64,000 bases of DNA from Trichomonas vaginalis G3 (lineage: Eukaryota; Parabasalia; Trichomonadida; Trichomonadidae), in NCBI RefSeq assembly GCF_026262505.1, contig NC_067205.1, forward strand, positions 25,549,693 through 25,613,692, in the 5' to 3' direction. Made by a program: the position numbers and the translations under genes. Positions 29,901-41,900 of this stretch are shown here, piece after piece (positions within the stretch are counted from its first letter, which is position 1; every line of letters starts with the position of its first letter). The notes below the pieces were generated by a model, which saw only the letters and a list, made by a program, of their open reading frames with translations, did not search any database and was not told where the DNA came from.

Positions 29901-32900
29901 GTCATCAAGAGAGTTCAACTTGTCCTTGAGCTCGTTGAGATCGTCATCTTGCTTGTTGTCCTTGTCCTCGTTGGCGTTCTGGCGATCGTTGAGAGCATCG
30001 AGTTGCTCCTTGAGTGCCTTGAGGTCTTTCTCGTTCTTGTCGTCGCCGTCTTGGATCTTGTTGTCGAGATCGTTGAACTTGTCGTTCAAGTTCTGGACAA
30101 GTGCCTTGTTCTTGGCAGCACGCTGCTCGTCTTCCTCCTTCTTTCTGTCTTCCATCTCTTGGATCTTGTCGGCGAGTGCCTTGAGATCCTCATCTTGCTT
30201 GTTGTCCTTGTTGTCGTTGTTGTTCAACCTGTCTTCGAGGGCCTTGAGAGCATCGTCGTCGGCCTTCTCCTTGATGAGGTTGTTGAGAGCATTGAGAGCG
30301 TCGTTGACACCCTGGAGATCTTCGGCACCTTGGGTAGCCTTGGCTTCCTCGGCGTCTCTGATCTTGTCCTTGAGATCCTGGAGTCTGTCGGCGAGGGACT
30401 TGATTGCTTCTTCGTTGGCCTTGTCCTTCTCGTCCTGAGCGGCATCCTTGTCCTTGAGTTCTTGGATGGCGCCTTCAAGGTTCTTGTCCTTCTCGTCCTG
30501 AGCGGCATCCTTGTCTTGGAGACCCTTGACCTTGTCTGCAAGATCCATGATGTACTCGTCTTGCTTGTTGTCGCGGTTGTCTGTGTTGTCGGCCTTGTCG
30601 TTAAGCTCCTTGACCTTGTCTTCGAGAGCCTTAAGAGCATCGTTGACGTTCTTGAGGTCTTCGGCGCCTTGGGCTGCATTAGCCTCATCGACAGCCTTGA
30701 TCTTGTCATCAAGAGAGTTCAACTTGTCCTTGAGCTCGTTGAGATCGTCATCTTGCTTGTTGTCCTTGTCCTCGTTGGCGTTCTGGCGATCGTTGAGAGC
30801 ATCGAGTTGCTCCTTGAGTGCCTTGAGGTCTTTCTCGTTCTTGTCGTCGCCGTCTTGGATCTTGTTGTCGAGATCGTTGAACTTGTCGTTCAAGTTCTGG
30901 ACAAGTGCCTTGTTCTTGGCAGCACGCTGCTCGTCTTCCTCCTTCTTTCTGTCTTCCATCTCTTGGATCTTGTCGGCGAGTGCCTTGAGATCCTCATCTT
31001 GCTTGTTGTCCTTGTTGTCGTTGTTGTTCAACCTGTCTTCGAGGGCCTTGAGAGCATCGTCGTCGGCCTTCTCCTTGATGAGGTTGTTGAGAGCATTGAG
31101 AGCGTCGTTGACACCCTGGAGATCTTCGGCACCTTGGGTAGCCTTGGCTTCCTCGGCGTCTCTGATCTTGTCCTTGAGATCCTGGAGTCTGTCGGCGAGG
31201 GACTTGATTGCTTCTTCGTTGGCCTTGTCCTTCTCGTCCTGAGCGGCATCCTTGTCCTTGAGTTCTTGGATGGCGCCTTCAAGGTTCTTGTCCTTCTCGT
31301 CCTGAGCGGCATCCTTGTCTTGGAGACCCTTGACCTTGTCTGCAAGATCCATGATGTACTCGTCTTGCTTGTTGTCGCGGTTGTCTGTGTTGTCGGCCTT
31401 GTCGTTAAGCTCCTTGACCTTGTCTTCGAGAGCCTTAAGAGCATCGTTGACGTTCTTGAGGTCTTCGGCGCCTTGGGCTGCATTAGCCTCATCGACAGCC
31501 TTGATCTTGTCATCAAGAGAGTTCAACTTGTCCTTGAGCTCGTTGAGATCGTCATCTTGCTTGTTGTCCTTGTCCTCGTTGGCGTTCTGGCGATCGTTGA
31601 GAGCATCGAGTTGCTCCTTGAGTGCCTTGAGGTCTTTCTCGTTCTTGTCGTCGCCGTCTTGGATCTTGTTGTCGAGATCGTTGAACTTGTCGTTCAAGTT
31701 CTGGACAAGTGCCTTGTTCTTGGCAGCACGCTGCTCGTCTTCCTCCTTCTTTCTGTCTTCCATCTCTTGGATCTTGTCGGCGAGTGCCTTGAGATCCTCA
31801 TCTTGCTTGTTGTCCTTGTTGTCGTTGTTGTTCAACCTGTCTTCGAGGGCCTTGAGAGCATCGTCGTCGGCCTTCTCCTTGATGAGGTTGTTGAGAGCAT
31901 TGAGAGCGTCGTTGACACCCTGGAGATCTTCGGCACCTTGGGTAGCCTTGGCTTCCTCGGCGTCTCTGATCTTGTCCTTGAGATCCTGGAGTCTGTCGGC
32001 GAGGGACTTGATTGCTTCTTCGTTGGCCTTGTCCTTCTCGTCCTGAGCGGCATCCTTGTCCTTGAGTTCTTGGATGGCGCCTTCAAGGTTCTTGTCCTTC
32101 TCGTCCTGAGCGGCATCCTTGTCTTGGAGACCCTTGACCTTGTCTGCAAGATCCATGATGTACTCGTCTTGCTTGTTGTCGCGGTTGTCTGTGTTGTCGG
32201 CCTTGTCGTTAAGCTCCTTGACCTTGTCTTCGAGAGCCTTAAGAGCATCGTTGACGTTCTTGAGGTCTTCGGCGCCTTGGGCTGCATTAGCCTCATCGAC
32301 AGCCTTGATCTTGTCATCAAGAGAGTTCAACTTGTCCTTGAGCTCGTTGAGATCGTCATCTTGCTTGTTGTCCTTGTCCTCGTTGGCGTTCTGGCGATCG
32401 TTGAGAGCATCGAGTTGCTCCTTGAGTGCCTTGAGGTCTTTCTCGTTCTTGTCGTCGCCGTCTTGGATCTTGTTGTCGAGATCGTTGAACTTGTCGTTCA
32501 AGTTCTGGACAAGTGCCTTGTTCTTGGCAGCACGCTGCTCGTCTTCCTCCTTCTTTCTGTCTTCCATCTCTTGGATCTTGTCGGCGAGTGCCTTGAGATC
32601 CTCATCTTGCTTGTTGTCCTTGTTGTCGTTGTTGTTCAACCTGTCTTCGAGGGCCTTGAGAGCATCGTCGTCGGCCTTCTCCTTGATGAGGTTGTTGAGA
32701 GCATTGAGAGCGTCGTTGACACCCTGGAGATCTTCGGCACCTTGGGTAGCCTTGGCTTCCTCGGCGTCTCTGATCTTGTCCTTGAGATCCTGGAGTCTGT
32801 CGGCGAGGGACTTGATTGCTTCTTCGTTGGCCTTGTCCTTCTCGTCCTGAGCGGCATCCTTGTCCTTGAGTTCTTGGATGGCGCCTTCAAGGTTCTTGTC

Positions 32901-35900
32901 CTTCTCGTCCTGAGCGGCATCCTTGTCCTTGAGTTCTTGGATGGCGCCTTCAAGGTTCTTGTCCTTCTCGTCCTGAGCGGCATCCTTGTCCTTGAGTTCT
33001 TGGATGGCGCCTTCAAGGTTCTTGTCCTTCTCGTCCTGAGCGGCATCCTTGTCTTGGAGACCCTTGACCTTGTCTGCAAGATCCATGATGTACTCGTCTT
33101 GCTTGTTGTCGCGGTTGTCTGTGTTGTCGGCCTTGTCGTTAAGCTCCTTGACCTTGTCTTCGAGAGCCTTAAGAGCATCGTTGACGTTCTTGAGGTCTTC
33201 GGCGCCTTGGGCTGCATTAGCCTCATCGACAGCCTTGATCTTGTCATCAAGAGAGTTCAACTTGTCCTTGAGCTCGTTGAGATCGTCATCTTGCTTGTTG
33301 TCCTTGTCCTCGTTGGCGTTCTGGCGATCGTTGAGAGCATCGAGTTGCTCCTTGAGTGCCTTGAGGTCTTTCTCGTTCTTGTCGTCGCCGTCTTGGATCT
33401 TGTTGTCGAGATCGTTGAACTTGTCGTTCAAGTTCTGGACAAGTGCCTTGTTCTTGGCAGCACGCTGCTCGTCTTCCTCCTTCTTTCTGTCTTCCATCTC
33501 TTGGATCTTGTCGGCGAGTGCCTTGAGATCCTCATCTTGCTTGTTGTCCTTGTTGTCGTTGTTGTTCAACCTGTCTTCGAGGGCCTTGAGAGCATCGTCG
33601 TCGGCCTTCTCCTTGATGAGGTTGTTGAGAGCATTGAGAGCGTCGTTGACACCCTGGAGATCTTCGGCACCTTGGGTAGCCTTGGCTTCCTCGGCGTCTC
33701 TGATCTTGTCCTTGAGATCCTGGAGTCTGTCGGCGAGGGACTTGATTGCTTCTTCGTTGGCCTTGTCCTTCTCGTCCTGAGCGGCATCCTTGTCCTTGAG
33801 TTCTTGGATGGCGCCTTCAAGGTTCTTGTCCTTCTCGTCCTGAGCGGCATCCTTGTCCTTGAGTTCTTGGATGGCGCTTCAAGGTTCTTGTCCTTCTCGT
33901 CCTGAGCGGCATCCTTGTCCTTGAGTTCTTGGATGGCGCCTTCAAGGTTCTTGTCCTTCTCGTCCTGAGCGGCATCCTTGTCCTTGAGTTCTTGGATGGC
34001 GCCTTCAAGGTTCTTGTCCTTCTCGTCCTGAGCGGCATCCTTGTCTTGGAGACCCTTGACCTTGTCTGTAAGATCCATGATGTACTCGTCTTGCTTGTTG
34101 TCGCGGTTGTCTGTGTTGTCGGCCTTGTCGTTAAGCTCCTTGACCTTGTCTTCGAGAGCCTTAAGAGCATCGTTGACGTTCTTGAGGTCTTCGGCGCCTT
34201 GGGCTGCATTAGCCTCATCGACAGCCTTGATCTTGTCATCAAGAGAGTTCAACTTGTCCTTGAGCTCGTTGAGATCGTCATCTTGCTTGTTGTCCTTGTC
34301 CTCGTTGGCGTTCTGGCGATCGTTGAGAGCATCGAGTTGCTCCTTGAGTGCCTTGAGGTCTTTCTCGTTCTTGTCGTCGCCGTCTTGGATCTTGTTGTCG
34401 AGATCGTTGAACTTGTCGTTCAAGTTCTGGACAAGTGCCTTGTTCTTGGCAGCACGCTGCTCGTCTTCCTCCTTCTTCTGTCTTCCATCTCTTGGATCTT
34501 GTCGGCGAGTGCCTTGAGATCCTCATCTTGCTTGTTGTCCTTGTTGTCGTTGCGGTTCAACCTGTCTTCGAGGGCCTTGAGAGCATCGTCGTCGGCCTTC
34601 TCCTTGATGAGGTTGTTGAGAGCATTGAGAGCGTCGTTGACACCCTGGAGATCTTCGGCACCTTGGGTAGCCTTGGCTTCCTCGGCGTCTCTGATCTTGT
34701 CCTTGAGATCCTGGAGTCTGTCGGCGAGGGACTTGATTGCTTCTTCGTTGGCCTTGTCCTTCTCGTCCTGAGCGGCATCCTTGTCCTTGAGTTCTTGGAT
34801 GGCGCCTTCAAGGTTCTTGTCCTTCTCGTCCTGAGCGGCATCCTTGTCCTTGAGTTCTTGGATGGCGTCTTCAAGGTTCTTGTCCTTCTCGTCCTGAGCG
34901 GTATCCTTGTCTTGGAGACCCTTGACCTTATCTTCTAATGCTTGAAGAGCATCGTTAACGTTCTTAAGGTCTTCATCTTGCTTGTTATCTTTGTTATCGT
35001 TATCTTCAGCCTTAGCTGCAAGATCGTTGAGCTTCTCTTGAAGTTCCTTGAGAGCATCGTTCAACTCAGAAAGTGTTGGAGCATTCTCATCTTCTGGTGT
35101 GGCAGCGACAAGGTCGATGTCACGTGCTTGGACTTCACCAACACCCTCTTCTTCTGGATGCATCTCATTTTGCAATTCATTGATCTTGTCTTGCAATTCG
35201 TTAAGCTTGTCTTGAAGGGCTTGATACTCGTTCAACTTGTCCTTGAGCTCGTTGAGATCGTCATCTTGCTTGTTGTCCTTGTCCTCGTTGGCGTTCTGGC
35301 GATCGTTGAGAGCATCGAGTTGCTCCTTGAGTGCCTTGAGGTCTTTCTCGTTCTTGTCGTCGCCGTCTTGGATCTTGTTGTCGAGATCGTTGAACTTGTC
35401 GTTCAAGTTCTGGACAAGTGCCTTGTTCTTGGCAGCACGCTGCTCGTCTTCCTCCTTCTTTCTGTCTTCCATCTCTTGGATCTTTCGGCGAGTGCCTTGA
35501 GATCCTCATCTTGCTTGTTGTCCTTGTTGTCGTTGTTGTTCAACCTGTCTTCGAGGGCCTTGAGAGCATCGTCGTCGGCCTTCTCCTTGATGAGGTTGTT
35601 GAGAGCATTGAGAGCGTCGTTGACACCCTGGAATCTTCGGCACCTTGGGTAGCCTTGGCTTCCTCGGCGTCTCTGATCTTGTCCTTGAGATCCTGGAGTC
35701 TGTCGGCGAGGGACTTGATTGCTTCTTCGTTGGCCTTGTCCTTCTCGTCCTGAGCGGCATCCTTGTCCTTGAGTTCTTGGATGGCGCCTTCAAGGTTCTT
35801 GTCCTTCTCGTCTCTGAGCGGCATCCTTGTCCTTGAGTTCTTGGATGGCGCCTTCAAGGTTCTTGTCCTTCTCGTCTGAGCGGCATCCTTGTCTTGGAGA

Positions 35901-38900
35901 CCCTTGACCTTGTCTGCAAGATCCATGATGTACTCGTCTTGCTTGTTGTCGCGGTTGTCTGTGTTGTCGGCCTTGTCGTTAAGCTCCTTGACCTTGTCTT
36001 CGAGAGCCTTAAGAGCATCGTTGACGTTCTTGAGGTCTTCGGCGCCTTGGGCTGCATTAGCCTCATCGACAGCCTTGATCTTGTCATCAAGAGAGTTCAA
36101 CTTGTCCTTGAGCTCGTTGAGATCGTCATCTTGCTTGTTGTCCTTGTCCTCGTTGGCGTTCTGGCGATCGTTGAGAGCATCGAGTTGCTCCTTGAGTGCC
36201 TTGATTTCTCGTTCTTGTCGTCGCCGTCTTGGATCTTGTTGTCGAGATCGTTGAACTTGTCGTTCAAGTTCTGGACAAGTGCCTTGTTCTTGGCAGCACG
36301 CTGCTCGTCTTCCTCCTTCTTTCTGTCTTCCATCTCTTGGATCTTGTCGGCGAGTGCCTTGAGATCCTCATCTTGCTTGTTGTCCTTGTTGTCGTTGTTG
36401 TTCAACCTGTCTTCGAGGGCCTTGAGAGCATCGTCGTCGGCCTTCTCCTTGATGAGGTTGTGAGAGCATTGAGAGCGTCGTTGACACCCTGGAGATCTTT
36501 CGGCACCTTGGGTAGCCTTGGCTTCCTCGGCGTCTCTGATCTTGTCCTTGAGATCCTGGAGTCTGTCGGCGAGGGACTTGATTGCTTCTTCGTTGGCCTT
36601 GTCCTTCTCGTCTCTGAGCGGCATCCTTGTCCTTGAGTTCTTGGATGGCGCCTTCAAGGTTCTTGTCCTTCTCGTCCTGAGCGGCATCCTTGTCCTTGAG
36701 TTCTTGGATGGCGCCTTCAAGGTTCTTGTCCTTCTCGTCCTGAGCGGCATCCTTGTCTTGGAGACCCTTGACCTTGTCTGCAAGATCCATGATGTACTCG
36801 TCTTGCTTGTTGTCGCGGTTGTCTGTGTTGTCGGCCTTGTCGTTAAGCTCCTTGACCTTGTCTTCGAGAGCCTTAAGAGCATCGTTGACGTTCTTGAGGT
36901 CTTCGGCGCCTTGGGCTGCATTAGCCTCATCGACAGCCTTGATCTTGTCATCAAGAGAGTTCAACTTGTCCTTGAGCTCGTTGAGATCGTCATCTTGCTT
37001 GTTGTCCTTGTCCTCGTTGGCGTTCTGGCGATCGTTGAGAGCATCGAGTTGCTCCTTGAGTGCCTTGAGGTCTTTCTCGTTCTTGTCGTCGCCGTCTTGG
37101 ATCTTGTTGTCGAGATCGTTGAACTTGTCGTTCAAGTTCTGGACAAGTGCCTTGTTCTTGGCAGCACGCTGCTCGTCTTCCTCCTTCTTTCTGTCTTCCA
37201 TCTCTTGGATCTTGTCGGCGAGTGCCTTGAGATCCTCATCTTGCTTGTTGTCCTTGTTGTCGTTGTTGTTCAACCTGTCTTCGAGGGCCTTGAGAGCATC
37301 GTCGTCGGCCTTCTCCTTGATGAGGTTGTTGAGAGCATTGAGAGCGTCGTTGACACCCTGGAGATCTTCGGCACCTTGGGTAGCCTTGGCTTCCTCGGCG
37401 TCTCTGATCTTGTCCTTGAGATCCTGGAGTCTGTCGGCGAGGGACTTGATTGCTTCTTCGTTGGCCTTGTCCTTCTCGTCCTGAGCGGCATCCTTGTCCT
37501 TGAGTTCTTGGATGGCGCCTTCAAGGTTCTTGTCCTTCTCGTCCTGAGCGGCATCCTTGTCCTTGAGTTCTTGGATGGCGCCTTCAAGGTTCTTGTCCTT
37601 CTCGTCCTGAGCGGCATCCTTGTCTTGGAGACCCTTGACCTTGTCTGCAAGATCCATGATGTACTCGTCTTGCTTGTTGTCGCGGTTGTCTGTGTTGTCG
37701 GCCTTGTCGTTAAGCTCCTTGACCTTGTCTTCGAGAGCCTTAAGAGCATCGTTGACGTTCTTGAGGTCTTCGGCGCCTTGGGCTGCATTAGCCTCATCGA
37801 CAGCCTTGATCTTGTCATCAAGAGAGTTCAACTTGTCCTTGAGCTCGTTGAGATCGTCATCTTGCTTGTTGTCCTTGTCCTCGTTGGCGTTCTGGCGATC
37901 GTTGAGAGCATCGAGTTGCTCCTTGAGTGCCTTGAGGTCTTTCTCGTTCTTGTCGTCGCCGTCTTGGATCTTGTTGTCGAGATCGTTGAACTTGTCGTTC
38001 AAGTTCTGGACAAGTGCCTTGTTCTTGGCAGCACGCTGCTCGTCTTCCTCCTTCTTTCTGTCTTCCATCTCTTGGATCTTGTCGGCGAGTGCCTTGAGAT
38101 CCTCATCTTGCTTGTTGTCCTTGTTGTCGTTGTTGTTCAACCTGTCTTCGAGGGCCTTGAGAGCATCGTCGTCGGCCTTCTCCTTGATGAGGTTGTTGAG
38201 AGCATTGAGAGCGTCGTTGACACCCTGGAGATCTTCGGCACCTTGGTAGCCTTGGCTTCCTCGGCGTCTCTGATCTTGTCCTTGAGATCCTGGAGTCTGT
38301 CGGCGAGGGACTTGGATTGGCGGCTTCCTTCGTTGGCCTTGTCCTTCCTTCTCGTCCTGAGCGGCATCCTTGTCCTTGAGTTCTTGGATGGCGCCTTCAA
38401 GGTTCTTGTCCTTCTCGTCCTGAGCGGCATCCTTGTCCTTGAGTTCTTGGATGGCGTCTTCAAGGTTCTTGTCCTTCTCGTCCTGAGCGGTATCCTTGTC
38501 TTGGAGACCCTTGACCTTATCTTCTAATGCTTGAAGAGCATCGTTAACGTTCTTAAGGTCTTCATCTTGCTTGTTATCTTTGTTATCGTTATCTTCAGCC
38601 TTAGCTGCAAGATCGTTGAGCTTCTCTTGAAGTTCCTTGAGAGCATCGTTCAACTCAGAAAGTGTTGGAGCATTCTCATCTTCTGGTGTGGCAGCGACAA
38701 GGTCGATGTCACGTGCTTGGACTTCACCAACACCCTCTTCTTCTGGATGCATCTCATTTTGCAATTCATTGATCTTGTCTTGCAATTCGTTAAGCTTGTC
38801 TTGAAGGGCTTGATACTCGTTCAACTTGTCCTTGAGCTCGTTGAGATCGTCATCTTGCTTGTTGTCCTTGTCCTCGTTGGCGTTCTGGCGATCGTTGAGA

Positions 38901-41900
38901 GCATCGAGTTGCTCCTTGAGTGCCTTGAGGTCTTTCTCGTTCTTGTCGTCGCCGTCTTGGATCTTGTTGTCGAGATCGTTGAACTTGTCGTTCAAGTTCT
39001 GGACAAGTGCCTTGTTCTTGGCAGCACGCTGCTCGTCTTCCTCCTTCTTTCTGTCTTCCATCTCTTGGATCTTGTCGGCGAGTGCCTTGAGATCCTCATC
39101 TTGCTTGTTGTCCTTGTTGTCGTTGTTGTTCAACCTGTCTTCGAGGGCCTTGAGAGCATCGTCGTCGGCCTTCTCCTTGATGAGGTTGTTGAGAGCATTG
39201 AGAGCGTCGTTGACACCCTGGAGATCTTCGGCACCTTGGGTAGCCTTGGCTTCCTCGGCGTCTCTGATCTTGTCCTTGAGATCCTGGAGTCTGTCGGCGA
39301 GGACTTGATTGCTTCTTCGTTGGCCTTGTCCTTCTCGTCCTGAGCGGCATCCTTGTCCTTGAGTTCTTGGATGCCCTTCAAGGTTCTTGTCTTCTTGTCC
39401 TGAGCGGCATCCTTGTCCTTGAGTTCTTGGATGGCGCCTTCAAGGTTCTTGTCCTTCTCGTCCTGAGCGGCATCCTTGTCCTTGAGTTCTTGGATGGCGC
39501 CTTCAAGGTTCTTGTCCTTCTCGTCCTGAGCGGCATCCTTGTCCTTGAGTTCTTGGATGGCGCCTTCAAGGTTCTTGTCCTTCTCGTCCTGAGCGGCATC
39601 CTTGTCTTGGAGACCCTTGACCTTGTCTGCAAGATCCATGATGTACTCGTCTTGCTTGTTGTCGCGGTTGTCTGTGTTTGTCGGCCTTGTCGTTAAGCTC
39701 CTTGACCTTGTCTTCGAGAGCCTTAGAGCATCGTTGACGTTCTTGAGGTCTTCGGCGCCTTGGGCTGCATTAGCCTCATCGACAGCCTTGATCTTGTCAT
39801 CAAGAGAGTTCAACTTGTCCTTGAGCTCGTTGAGATCGTCATCTTGCTTGTTGTCCTTGTCCTCGTTGGCGTTCTGGCGATCGTTGAGAGCATCGAGTTG
39901 CTCCTTGAGTGCCTTGAGGTCTTTCTCGTTCTTGTCGTCGCCGTCTTGGATCTTGTTGTCGAGATCGTTGAACTTGTCGTTCAAGTTCTGGACAAGTGCC
40001 TTGTTCTTGGCAGCACGCTGCTCGTCTTCCTTCTTTCTGTCTTCCATCTCTTGGATCTTGTCGGCGAGTGCCTTGAGATCCTCATCTTGCTTGTTGTCCT
40101 TGTTGTCGTGTTGTTGTTCAACCTGTCTTCGAGCGGCCTTGAGAGCATCGTCGTCGGCCTTCTCCTTGATGAGGTTGTTGAGAGCATTGAGAGCGTCGTT
40201 GACACCCTGGAGATCTTCGGCACCTTGGGTAGCCTTGGCTTCCTCGGCGTCTCTGATCTTGTCTTGAGATCCTGGAGTCTGTCGGCGAGGGACTTGATTG
40301 CTCTTTCGTTGGCCTTGTCCTTCTCGTCCTGAGCGGCATCCTTGTCCTTGAGTTTCTTGGATGGCGCCTTCAAGGTTCTTGTCCTTCTCGTCGCTGAGCG
40401 TCATCCTTGTCCTTGAGTTCTTGGATGGCGTCTTCAAGGTTCTTGTCCTTTCTCGTCCTGAGCGGTATCCTTGTCTTGGAGACCCTTGACCTTATCTTCT
40501 AATGCTTGAAGAGCATCGTTAACGTTCTTAAGGTCTTCATCTTGCTTGTTATCTTTGTTATCGTTATCTTCAGCCTTAGCTGCAAGATCGTTGAGCTTCT
40601 CTTGAAGTTCCTTGAGAGCATCGTTCAACTCAGAAAGTGTTGGAGCATTCTCATCTTCTGGTGTGCAGCGACAAGGTCGATGTCACGTGCTTGGACTTTC
40701 ACCAACACCCTCTTCTTCTCGGATGCATCTCATTTTGCAATTCATTGATCTTGTCTTGCAATTCGTTTAAGCTTGTCTTGAAGGCTTGATACTCGTTCAA
40801 CTTGTCCTTGAGCTCGTTGAGATCGTCATCTTGCTTGTTGTCCTTGTCCTCGTTGGCGTTCTGGCGATCGTTGAGAGCATCGAGTTGCTCCTTGAGTGCC
40901 TTGAGGTCTTTCTCGTTCTTGTCGTCGCGTCTTGGATCTTGTTGTCGAGATCGTTGAACTTGTCGTTCAAGTTCTGGACAAGTGCCTTGTTCTTTGGCAG
41001 CACGCTGCTCGTCTTCCTCCTTCTTTCTGTCTTCCATCTCTTGGATCTTGTCGGCGAGTGCCTTGAGATCCTCATCTTGCTTGTTGTCCTTGTTGTCGTT
41101 GCGGTTCAACCTGTCTTCGAGGGCCTTGAGAGCATCGTCGTCGGCCTTCTCCTTGATGAGGTTGTTGAGAGCATTGAGAGCGTCGTTGACACCTGGAGAT
41201 CTTCGGCACCTTGGGTAGCCTTGGCTTCCTCGGCGTCTCTGATCTTGTCCTTGAATCCTGGAGTCTGTCGGCGAGGGACTTGATTGCTTCTTCGTTGGCC
41301 TTGTCCTTCTCGTCCTGAGCGGCATCCTTGTCCTTGAGTTCTTGGATGGCGCCTTCAAGGTTCTTGTCCTTCTCGTCCTGAGCGGCATCCTTGTCCTTGA
41401 GTTCTTGGATGGCGCCTTCAAGGTTCTTGTCCTTCTCGTCCTGAGCGGCATCCTTGTCCTTGAGTTCTTGGATGGCGCCTTCAAGGTTCTTGTCCTTCTC
41501 GTCCTGAGCGGCATCCTGTCCTTGAGTTCTTGGATGGCGCCTTCAAGGTTCTTGTCCTTCTCTCCTGAGCGGCATCCTTGTCTTGGAGACCCTTGACCTT
41601 GTCTGCAAGATCCATGATGTACTCGTCTTGCTTGTTGTCGCGGTTGTCTGTGTTGTCGGCCTTGTCGTTAAGCTCCTTGACCTTGTCTTCGAGAGCCTTA
41701 AGAGCATCGTTGACGTTCTTGAGGTCTTCGGCGCCTTGGGCTGCATTAGCCTCATCGACAGCCTTGATCTTGTCATCAAGAGAGTTCAACTTGTCCTTGA
41801 GCTCGTTGAGATCGTCATCTTGCTTGTTGTCCTTGTCCTCGTTGGCGTTCTGGCGATCGTTGAGAGCATCGAGTTGCTCCTTGAGTGCCTTGAGGTCTTT

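Noticed and set aside
29055-33905. A 1616-codon + strand ORF, Leu/Val-rich and membrane-protein-like
   Set aside because: It is the antisense shadow of the coiled-coil array. The GAC, AAG, GCC and CTC codons of the real gene read as Val, Leu and Gly on the other strand and leave no stops. Unit-by-unit repetition copies the shadow exactly.
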